Part shown: piece after piece, positions 1 through 7,417 of the stretch | Numbering within the stretch: the first letter of the stretch is position 1 | Layout of the letters: the number at the start of each line of letters is the position of its first letter | DNA from: Paenibacillus plantarum | GTDB taxonomy: Bacteria > Bacillota > Bacilli > Paenibacillales > NBRC-103111 | DNA length: 64,000 nt | Direction of reading: 5' to 3' | NCBI RefSeq assembly: GCF_013141695.1 | Contig: NZ_WHNY01000004.1 | Location: 1-64,000 of the forward strand | Made by a program: the position numbers and the translations under genes | The notes under the pieces: model-generated | What the model saw: the letters and a program-made list of their open reading frames with translations, nothing else | What the model was told of the DNA's origin: nothing | Database searches by the model: none

Positions 1-30
1 AAAAAAAGAGAACTAATTCCCTAAAGGATA

Positions 31-67
31 GGAGAGGAGGTGTCTATCCACACACACATCCCTCTCC
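31..67 (-). terminator. Possible stem-loop downstream of the first binding-protein gene
   Basis: A 7-bp inverted repeat (GGAGAGG at 31-37, CCTCTCC at 61-67) lies just after the stop codon of the solute-binding protein gene. A shorter GTGT/ACAC pairing is possible inside the loop. A T-rich run on the minus strand appears only about 25 bases beyond the stem, so this is not a textbook intrinsic terminator. It could instead be a 3' stabilising hairpin. Confidence 0.3.
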
Positions 68-84
68 CTTTTTAACACCAAAAC

Positions 85-1392
85 CTACTTACTTGCTCTT
101 GCTTTCGTCCAATTGTTATTGAGATCGTTAGAAATCTTATCCAGCGCAGTACCGCCCATCATTTCTTGACCAAGCTTCTTCCAATCCAACTGGATGGCAT
201 TCACGTATTTATTGAAGTTCTCTCCGCCTGGACGATAGTTAAATTCTTCAAATTTGTTCGTTTTGTAGAAATCATTCAAGAATGGAACATCCGCTTTAAC
301 GCCTTCCATCACGGAATTCGATTGCTTTTTATTGACATAGAATGTGTAAGCATCTGAGCCGAACATCCACTCTTGGAACTTCTTAGCCGCTTCTTTATTC
401 TTGGATTTATTGTTAATTCCGAAGAAGTTATCCGTAAACGTCATCACTTTCAACGGCTCCGTCTCCGAATGACGTGCAGGCAATGGGAATGCTGCCAAAT
501 CATCAATATTGCCTACCTTCGCTTGATATTGCGGTAAGTACCATAATCCGGCAGCGATCACAGCTGCTTTTTTCGCTTCAAACAATCCAGTTGCTTGATC
601 ATTGCTTAAGCCTAACGGATCTGCGCCCATGACTTTGGCATCATACAACTTCTGAATATCACTATAGGCTTGATAGAATGGTGTACCTTTATCAAAAGGT
701 TTGTCCATTGCGGCAATTTTGTCATAATAGTTTTCATCGCCTGATGCCAACAATGGCATGAACTCATTGAACGGATAATTCGGCCAGGAGTCTTTACCGC
801 CCATGGCATATGGTTGATACTTTCCGGCTTTTTTAATCGTCGTTAATGCGCTTACAAACTGTTCCCACGTTGTAGGTACACTCAAGTTCAACTCTTTAAA
901 AACACTCGGATGATAGTAAACAAGTTCAGGGAAAGAAATCATCGGCAACGCAAGAACTTTACCGTCTACTGCGAACTGCTTTGCTTTCGTATTTTTGGAC
1001 GTTACGCTTAAATCATCTAGTGGAAGGAGTTCAGCTTTAAAGTCATTGATGAAATTCGGCTTGAGCTCAATAATATCTGGTAGTTCATTCGCTGCTAGTC
1101 TTACTTTCATTGCTTGCAAATAGTCGCCATCACTTTTGAACGTTTCGACTTCCATTTTCACGTTAGGCATCACAGTCGAGAACTCTTTTACCTTCTTTGT
1201 CCAGCTGTCTAGAAATCCACTGTCGCTATCCCACATTGCAAGTTTTAATGTGATCGCATCCTCTTTCTTGCTATCTACGATCGTAGGTGTAACCGAAGAA
1301 CTACTGCCCGTCGGCGTCGTTTTGTCTCCACATCCTGCTAGTCCGAAAGTTAAGGCAATGGAAAGTACAGATGTAACTAATTTTCTTTTCAT
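85..1392 (-). CDS. Extracellular sugar-binding lipoprotein (ABC importer, family 1)
   Basis: This 435-residue protein is the substrate-binding subunit of a carbohydrate ABC importer and is tethered to the outer face of the membrane. A short basic N-terminus and hydrophobic stretch lead to the lipobox LAGC near residues 18-21, followed by a Ser/Thr-rich linker. The rest has the length and layout of family 1 solute-binding proteins. It is the last gene of a unit that begins with two permeases at 7209-5447 and includes a two-component system. A GGGGG-type ribosome binding site precedes the ATG. A 114-bp gap and a good CcpA-like site upstream suggest it also has its own promoter. The sugar bound is unknown. 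Confidence 0.93.
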   Translation of the reverse strand: MKRKLVTSVLSIALTFGLAGCGDKTTPTGSSSSVTPTIVDSKKEDAITLKLAMWDSDSGFLDSWTKKVKEFSTVMPNVKMEVETFKSDGDYLQAMKVRLAANELPDIIELKPNFINDFKAELLPLDDLSVTSKNTKAKQFAVDGKVLALPMISFPELVYYHPSVFKELNLSVPTTWEQFVSALTTIKKAGKYQPYAMGGKDSWPNYPFNEFMPLLASGDENYYDKIAAMDKPFDKGTPFYQAYSDIQKLYDAKVMGADPLGLSNDQATGLFEAKKAAVIAAGLWYLPQYQAKVGNIDDLAAFPLPARHSETEPLKVMTFTDNFFGINNKSKNKEAAKKFQEWMFGSDAYTFYVNKKQSNSVMEGVKADVPFLNDFYKTNKFEEFNYRPGGENFNKYVNAIQLDWKKLGQEMMGGTALDKISNDLNNNWTKARASK

Positions 1393-1453
1393 AATCTTTG
1401 TTTACCCCCTTGAAGTTACGTTAAGTTGTTTACACCCCTATCTTACACAAAAC

Positions 1454-1469
1454 CAGAATACGCTTTCAT
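1454..1469 (-). promoter_or_regulatory. Candidate CcpA catabolite-repression site (cre)
   Basis: Read on the minus strand the bases are ATGAAAGCGTATTCTG, matching about 14 of 16 positions of the Bacillus cre consensus WTGNNARCGNWWWCAW. The site lies about 62 bases upstream of the binding-protein start and just after the response-regulator stop. This fits glucose repression of a separately transcribed binding protein. No binding data exist; the call is by motif only. Confidence 0.45.
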
Positions 1470-1506
1470 TGATATATTTAGTGATTACCTTGATAAATTT
1501 TGGGGT

Positions 1507-3156
1507 TTATTCTTTCTTCTTAGCGTAACAATCCCGATATTTCTGCGGGCTTATTCCCCGGTATTTTTTGAATACACGACTGAAATGTTCGGGGTTCTCA
1601 TATCCCACTTTCACAGCAATCTCATACATTTTCATATCACCTTCAATTAGCCTTGTCGCCTCATTGATACGTAGTTTCGTGACATATTCAATAAAATGCT
1701 CTCCTGTTTCTTTGACAAACTGCTTGCTGAGATGACTCTCCGTGACTTGCGCCCATTCACTCACTTGACCAAGGGTGATGCTGCTACAATAATGCTTCTC
1801 AATGTAACGTTTAACTTTTTCTACTAAGCGCTGTGGGTTTTCTTCGCGCATTTTATCAGGATGAAGCAGCTCTGCAAACCTGATCACAAGTTGCTCAATC
1901 CACGCATGGAGATCCTCACGGAATGTAAACTGCTCAACAATTTCATAGGGTCTTCGCCGGGTCTCAATCACATGCGTCCAATTCATCCCCTTCGCATGCA
2001 GCAAGGCGCCGATATTCCAAATCAATTCTTCATACACAGGAAGAGCGCTTTCTAAGGTCACATTAGACACTTCACTCAATTGGTGTAATCCTTCGTACAA
2101 CTGCTTCTGCCAGTTCATATCGCCATTCTCCATACGTTGCATCATCAGATCATGATCCCATGGCATCAGATAGGGTCGATCATTCATGACGATCGTTTCA
2201 GGATAATAGACACGCCCTGGACCTTCTGAGAATCGCAGACAAGCCAAGCTTCTTGCTTGGCTGTACTTGAGATGCCAGTTCTTCCAATCCTTACATGCAT
2301 CAGATACACCAATCGATAGCGATACATTCAGAAAATTTTTGACCGTATTTCGCAAGGAGTCTAAGAGTTCCATCACTTGTCCTCGCAAATTTAAATAAGA
2401 AGTCGAAGATTCGAAACAGAGAAGGAGTGCAATTTCATCCTCTTGAACAGCAATAAGCTCGAATGGATGCTTGACGATCTCGATCCTTTGTTGAATCGTT
2501 CTAGCCAAATGTTCATAATTACCTATCTCCACAGCGTCAGACAATGAAATATCAGGCGATGGTTTATCCGGCAATATAGCTACTAGGACAACCTGATAGC
2601 TTGCATATGCCGTCACCCACTGTTGAAACGTATCATCTTGCGCTACATTATGGTTATATGTGTAGTCTTTATCGCAGATCAAACCTCGCAGCCAACTTTC
2701 TCGCTGTTTACTATCTAACTCATGATGTTGCTTATCCAAATTTGCTGAAAATACCGATTTTTCGGTCAGGAGGCTCGTTGTCTTTTGAATGACCGGTATA
2801 ATATGTTCAGGGTCAAGATCTGCTTTCATGATGTAATCAACAGCGCCAAGTAGAAATGCCTTTCGCACAAATTCAAAATCCGAGTAGGCACTCAGTACAA
2901 TACTCATCGGAGCGTGAGCCAAATTAGCTTCCTGCAGCTTAGATAGCAGCGTGAGCGCATCCATAATGGGCATGCTCATATCGACAATCATGAGATCAAT
3001 ATCCTGATAACCCGATATGCGTTCCCAAGCTCCAAGTCCATCTACAGCCTCAGCTACTACAACACATCCCAATTCAGACCAGGGAATAAGGGCATTCAAA
3101 GCAAGTCTCACTAGCGGCTCATCATCGACGATCATCACCCTAAACATACGCTTCAT
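1507..3156 (-). CDS. YesN-type response regulator with AraC DNA-binding domain
   Basis: This 549-residue cytoplasmic regulator has a receiver domain at about residues 1-125, with acidic D11/D12 and the probable phosphoacceptor D59 in the context IVDMSMP. A long central linker domain follows. A C-terminal pair of AraC helix-turn-helix motifs spans roughly residues 445-545 and ends in the usual NPEHFSRVFKKYRGISPQKYR-like signature. The architecture and length match YesN. The partner kinase is encoded just upstream at 5277-3481, separated from it by an unknown 84-aa gene. It probably activates the importer genes in the same unit when the kinase senses extracellular sugar. Confidence 0.93.
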   Translation of the reverse strand: MKRMFRVMIVDDEPLVRLALNALIPWSELGCVVVAEAVDGLGAWERISGYQDIDLMIVDMSMPIMDALTLLSKLQEANLAHAPMSIVLSAYSDFEFVRKAFLLGAVDYIMKADLDPEHIIPVIQKTTSLLTEKSVFSANLDKQHHELDSKQRESWLRGLICDKDYTYNHNVAQDDTFQQWVTAYASYQVVLVAILPDKPSPDISLSDAVEIGNYEHLARTIQQRIEIVKHPFELIAVQEDEIALLLCFESSTSYLNLRGQVMELLDSLRNTVKNFLNVSLSIGVSDACKDWKNWHLKYSQARSLACLRFSEGPGRVYYPETIVMNDRPYLMPWDHDLMMQRMENGDMNWQKQLYEGLHQLSEVSNVTLESALPVYEELIWNIGALLHAKGMNWTHVIETRRRPYEIVEQFTFREDLHAWIEQLVIRFAELLHPDKMREENPQRLVEKVKRYIEKHYCSSITLGQVSEWAQVTESHLSKQFVKETGEHFIEYVTKLRINEATRLIEGDMKMYEIAVKVGYENPEHFSRVFKKYRGISPQKYRDCYAKKKE

Positions 3157-3182
3157 TTCCCCTCTTGAAAGTCATCCGGATT

Positions 3183-3437
3183 CTATTCATCTTGAACAAT
3201 CACACGATCATACTTATGCTCGAGGCAACCAGGTACTTCAAACAACAAATAACTTTGGCCGTTAACGATCCCGCGAAATGAATGCGGATATAGCATGTAT
3301 TCCTCTTTTGATAAAAGCGGAAGAACCGATACATCGTTGGATAGTGCGAACTTTTCTTTCTGCGAAAAGGCCGTCGTCAAGTTTTTCGCAACAAGGATGA
3401 TGCGTTCATACTTGGTATCATATAAACAAAATTTCAT
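3183..3437 (-). CDS. Unrecognised 84-aa protein between kinase and response regulator
   Basis: I do not recognise this protein. It has a strong ribosome binding site (AAGGGGGG, nine bases before the ATG). It sits 43 bases after the kinase stop and 26 bases before the regulator start, so it is very likely translated. The 84 residues are soluble, with no signal peptide, membrane segment or cysteine cluster. They contain several aromatic residues and alternating hydrophobic positions typical of a small beta-rich fold. Its position suggests an accessory role in the two-component system, but no function can be claimed. Confidence 0.7.
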   Translation of the reverse strand: MKFCLYDTKYERIILVAKNLTTAFSQKEKFALSNDVSVLPLLSKEEYMLYPHSFRGIVNGQSYLLFEVPGCLEHKYDRVIVQDE

Positions 3438-3480
3438 TCAAATTGCCCCCCTTACATCTCTCTAACTTTCTATAGAACGA

Positions 3481-5277
3481 TCAGGATGGTGGATGGTCAG
3501 GATCGCTGGACAGCAGCGGCAATGTCACGACGACTTCCGTGCCAAGTCCAAGCTCGCTTGTGATGATCAGTCCATAGGCTTCTCCGTAATTCAAACGAAT
3601 GCGATCCTTCACATTAGCAATCCCAATCCCACACAGTGACTCCACCTTCTTCTCTTGGAGCAAGGCTCCCATCTTCCGCTGTTCCATGCCCTTCCCATTG
3701 TCAGTAATCGTAAGAATAAGTTGATTATTGTCTTGTTTACCTGTAATTTTGACGATTCCCATCGATTCTTTGCCGTAAAATCCGTGAATAATGGCATTTT
3801 CAACAATAGGTTGCAAAAGAAGCTTGAGAATGTAGGTATTTGTAACACTTGCATCCATGTCATACTCCACTTTGAAACGATCCCCATACCGAACTTTCAT
3901 AATATGAATATATTTCTCTAAACTCTGCATTTCATCCGATACTTGGATGTACGATCCGCCGCGATGAAACGTAGAGGATAAAAGCTTAATGAGTGAATCA
4001 GTCATTTCGACCAAATTTGTCGCCTTAGACAGCATGCCCATAATTTTTATCGCATTGAGTGTATTAACAAGAAAGTGCGGATTAATTTGAGATTGAAGCG
4101 CATCAATCTCTGCTCGGTTCTTTAACTTCTCCTGCTCTTGCCTTTCGATAATGAGCTCTTGAATGCGTACTGCCATATTCTGAAATGTTTTCCCTAGCGA
4201 ATATATTTCTAATGGGCCCTGAAGATCCAAATCGACTTGAAAGGAACCGCTTTTCATTTTATTCATTTGATAGATTAATGATTTAATAGGCCCGACAATG
4301 CTGCGGACAAGGAAAAAAGAGACAATTAGAAACAGGATTAACCCAGAAGCAGATACATTCATAATAAAAGTATAGATCTGTTTGACTTGCGCAGTCATCT
4401 GATCATACGGTGTAATGTAGATGATTTTCCAGTCCGTTCGTTCCATTGTCATAAAGGTTACAAACATCTTGCCACCTTGTTCATTCGTTTCAAAATGGCC
4501 GCTTTTCTTATTGCTTGCCCCTTCAATCGTTTTCTTTTCAATGGCATTATTTTTATCTTTGCTCGTATCCAACATGATATTTCCATTGCCATCGAGGATG
4601 ATAAAACTTCCGTTTTGGTTAGAACTAGACTCGGCAAGATTCTCGAACATTTTGGCTTGGATCACAAAATAGATCATTTCAACATCATTAAATGACTTCT
4701 CAAATTGCGGCGCAATGGCAGCTGATACGATATATTTATCGCCAGATTCGATCAGTTTATTCTCATCAGGCCCGAACAGCATGACACGCCCTTGGTTCTG
4801 GAGCGCTTTCTTATACAGAGACGTACTTTTCAAATAATTGACGTTAATACGCGTGTTAATGTTGTGAAAGTGGGTGCCTTCAAAGAAGTAAGCACCTCCA
4901 TCTCGATAAACAAACATCGCCGAAACGAAGTCAGGCATATCGTGTAAATAGCTTTTTATTTGATTTTCGATTTGGCTGGAATAACTGAATTGTTCATTGG
5001 ATTCGTTGCTGCGATGATAAGAGGTAGCAAGGGAGATGAGATCTTTATCCGTGGCAATGGCGGCACTTGTCCTAATGTATCTGCTTTGTTCCTGATCGAT
5101 GGAATACGATACTTGCTCTAGCGTCTGCATCGTGCGTGAAGTGATGTTGGTCAGCAAAATATCTGTGTAGGCACGTAAGGATAAAAAAGTAACCAAAGCG
5201 ATCGGCATGACAATGACGCAGAAGAACATGACATACAGAATCGATGTGATTGGCCATCTTTTTTTGAACATACGCAT
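3481..5277 (-). CDS. YesM-type sensor histidine kinase
   Basis: The start is placed at the ATG at 5277, preceded by GGGGGC, which gives 598 residues; an upstream in-frame ATG at 5331 has no comparable site. A first membrane segment lies at about residues 9-31. A large extracellular Cache-like sensor region follows, then a second membrane segment near 295-318 and a HAMP linker. The His_kinase box carries the phosphorylated histidine at about residue 401 (context NPHFLVNTLN), followed by an HATPase domain with an N-box (ENAIIHGF) and G-boxes (DNGKGM). It probably senses an extracellular sugar or its binding protein and phosphorylates the regulator at 3156-1507. Confidence 0.92.
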   Translation of the reverse strand: MRMFKKRWPITSILYVMFFCVIVMPIALVTFLSLRAYTDILLTNITSRTMQTLEQVSYSIDQEQSRYIRTSAAIATDKDLISLATSYHRSNESNEQFSYSSQIENQIKSYLHDMPDFVSAMFVYRDGGAYFFEGTHFHNINTRINVNYLKSTSLYKKALQNQGRVMLFGPDENKLIESGDKYIVSAAIAPQFEKSFNDVEMIYFVIQAKMFENLAESSSNQNGSFIILDGNGNIMLDTSKDKNNAIEKKTIEGASNKKSGHFETNEQGGKMFVTFMTMERTDWKIIYITPYDQMTAQVKQIYTFIMNVSASGLILFLIVSFFLVRSIVGPIKSLIYQMNKMKSGSFQVDLDLQGPLEIYSLGKTFQNMAVRIQELIIERQEQEKLKNRAEIDALQSQINPHFLVNTLNAIKIMGMLSKATNLVEMTDSLIKLLSSTFHRGGSYIQVSDEMQSLEKYIHIMKVRYGDRFKVEYDMDASVTNTYILKLLLQPIVENAIIHGFYGKESMGIVKITGKQDNNQLILTITDNGKGMEQRKMGALLQEKKVESLCGIGIANVKDRIRLNYGEAYGLIITSELGLGTEVVVTLPLLSSDPDHPPS

Positions 5278-5446
5278 GTAAGCGCCCCCATTTAATAAAG
5301 CTCCTGTTGTTTGACAAAATTCTACAGTCATCTATGTTAATTTTAGATTGGAACATAGGTGACGTCAATTCCACAAAAAATCCCATATATCTCCTTCTAC
5401 CCGAAGAGGAAGGCGTCTTGACTTCCCCTCAGCGTATGTACACGAC

Positions 5447-6328
5447 TTATTCCTTCATGGCTCCATCCATCAGTCCAGCAAAGATAAATTTACGTAAGAT
5501 CAAATACATGAGGATCGTAGGCAACATGACCAATATGATCGCTGCCGACAGTTCGTTCCAGTAGGTTGCACGTTCGCCTACAAACGTCATTAATGCGGTC
5601 GAAAGTGTGCTTAACTTCTTGGACGGCATGTATAAATAAGGGATGTACATGTCATTCATGATATCTACAGCTTTAATAATCGCGAGCGTCGCCGTTGCCG
5701 GAAGCATGAGCGGAAATAAAATGGAGCGAAAAATCCGGAAATAAGAGGCCCCGTCTAGTAGTGCGCTTTCGTCCAGCTGTTTGGAGATTTTCTCAATAAA
5801 TTGCAAGTAGATGAAAATTTGCATGAGATCCGTTCCTGCATAAATAATGAGCGGAGCAAAAAGTGTGTTATAAACACCTAGCGATTTAATGGTCTGAAAA
5901 CGAGCTACTTCCGTCGTATAGGTAGGCACTACGGATGCAACGATGAATAGTAGGAAAATCGTTTTCTTGAATCTGAAATTAAACCGATTAAGAACAAACG
6001 CTGTCATTGCTCCCAGAATGGCATTAATGACCACACTTGAGACTGTAATGCTGATTGAATTTAGAAATCCAAGGAGCATATTCGTTTTCTCGAACACGAC
6101 GATGAAATTTTTGAACGACCAACTGATCGGAAGTGAGAATGGCGATGAGGATGCCAACTCCGGCGCTGATTTGAATGCTGCAAATACAACGACAAGCAGA
6201 GGAACGAAAATAATTAGCGTGATGATTGATAATAGCAAGTAATACAGGATTTTGCCAAGGTTTGCGATAAATACAGTTGATTCCATTTTTTGCGATTTGG
6301 TTGCCAATTGGATAGGTGACTTGCTCAT
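5447..6328 (-). CDS. Sugar ABC importer permease, MalG-like
   Basis: This 293-residue inner-membrane protein has about six hydrophobic segments. Its EAA-type cytoplasmic loop (ESALLDGAS followed by an FP motif near residue 210) docks the ATPase. The length and C-terminal end (FAGLMDGAMKE) fit the MalG/AraQ class. Its ATG overlaps the stop codon of the preceding permease by four bases, so translation is coupled. An AAGGGAG ribosome binding site lies within the end of that gene. No ATPase gene is nearby. Confidence 0.93.
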   Translation of the reverse strand: MSKSPIQLATKSQKMESTVFIANLGKILYYLLLSIITLIIFVPLLVVVFAAFKSAPELASSSPFSLPISWSFKNFIVVFEKTNMLLGFLNSISITVSSVVINAILGAMTAFVLNRFNFRFKKTIFLLFIVASVVPTYTTEVARFQTIKSLGVYNTLFAPLIIYAGTDLMQIFIYLQFIEKISKQLDESALLDGASYFRIFRSILFPLMLPATATLAIIKAVDIMNDMYIPYLYMPSKKLSTLSTALMTFVGERATYWNELSAAIILVMLPTILMYLILRKFIFAGLMDGAMKE

Positions 6329-7209
6329 GATGCTTTGTCTCCCTTCTCGCGGATCAATAAGTTTTGAATGAAAGTGAATACAATGATCATCAACATAAGA
6401 ATAATGGCCATCGCTGAAGCCAAGCCGTAGCTATTGTATTTAAACGCTGTATTGATCGTAAAAATTGTAAAGGTACTACTTGCATTGCCTGGACCGCCTT
6501 GCGTAACCAGAAAAGGAATATCGAACACTTGAAGTGCGCCTCGAATATTTAAGAACAAAATAATTTCAATCACTCGCCGAATACCTGGCAGCACGATATA
6601 GCGAATTTGCTGCAATTTGTTCGCGCCATCAATGGTTGCCGCTTCGTAAAGGTCATTCGGAATCGACTGCACGCCCGCTAGAAATAAAATGATATGAAAT
6701 CCTGCAAACCGCCATAGGGAGATGGCGACAAGTGAATAGTTCACAATGTTTACATCGCTGAGCCAGTTATGAATCCAACCCTCTAAGCCGATAGCTGTCA
6801 ACAGCTCATTCACAGGACCGTTTACTGGGTTGTATAAATAGCTGAAAATATAAGCGACTGCAACGCCATTAATAATGTAAGGCAGTAACACAATGGAGCG
6901 GAAAAATTCGCTTGCCCGCATTTTGGCATTGAGCATGACCGCTAATAATATCTCAAACGGAATAAGCGCTGCATGGATAATAAAATACAGCCAGTTATTT
7001 GAAAGCGATTGCCACACTTGCGACATTTTGAACGCTTTCAAGTAATTATCCCAACCTACAAAATGCAAATCTCTGCTGATCCCGTTCCAATCTGTCATAC
7101 TGTATTGGAACAGTTTGACAGTTGGGTAAATCAGGAATAACAACAGCAACCCAATCGGCAAAGCCAGAAAAGAAAAAATAAGCACTCTCTTTTGCATCAT
7201 GTCATTCAT
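6325..7209 (-). CDS. Sugar ABC importer permease, MalF-like
   Basis: This membrane protein is about 294 residues long and has six predicted membrane segments. The EAA loop is EAATIDGANK with a downstream LPG. The start is taken as the ATG at 7209, because GAGAGGG precedes it by about six bases; the ATG at 7224 overlaps that site. It is the first gene of the importer and two-component unit running down to position 85. It pairs with the following permease as the two-membrane-subunit channel. Confidence 0.92.
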   Translation of the reverse strand: MNDMMQKRVLIFSFLALPIGLLLLFLIYPTVKLFQYSMTDWNGISRDLHFVGWDNYLKAFKMSQVWQSLSNNWLYFIIHAALIPFEILLAVMLNAKMRASEFFRSIVLLPYIINGVAVAYIFSYLYNPVNGPVNELLTAIGLEGWIHNWLSDVNIVNYSLVAISLWRFAGFHIILFLAGVQSIPNDLYEAATIDGANKLQQIRYIVLPGIRRVIEIILFLNIRGALQVFDIPFLVTQGGPGNASSTFTIFTINTAFKYNSYGLASAMAIILMLMIIVFTFIQNLLIREKGDKAS

Positions 7210-7256
7210 GTGTGTCCCTCTCATTCCTACCTAATGTAAAGCTAATTTTAGTGAGA

Positions 7257-7272
7257 TTGGACGCGCTTTCAC
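7257..7272 (-). promoter_or_regulatory. Weak CcpA-like (cre) site upstream of the first permease operon
   Basis: On the minus strand the sequence reads GTGAAAGCGCGTCCAA, with about 13 of 16 matches to the cre consensus including the TGAAAGCG core. It lies about 48 bases before the chosen start of the first permease, a usual position for repression of the promoter. The imperfect right half keeps confidence low. Confidence 0.33.
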
Positions 7273-7363
7273 ATGATAATTTTTGTGCTTTCGATTGATA
7301 AATTTTGTGTCTGCCTCCGTTTTACTGATCAAATGGTTGAACAATAACAATGACCATTTAAAC

Positions 7364-7395
7364 GTGAAAAAACCTTACGATTTCTCGTAAGGCTT
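7364..7395 (-). terminator. Intrinsic terminator of the GH116 gene
   Basis: A perfect 8-bp stem (CCTTACGA, loop TTTC, TCGTAAGG at 7373-7392) is followed on the minus strand by six T residues. It lies about 25 bases after the GH116 stop codon and separates that gene from the importer operon further along. Confidence 0.85.
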
Positions 7396-7417
7396 TGTTT
7401 CATGGTTATTTTTTCAT

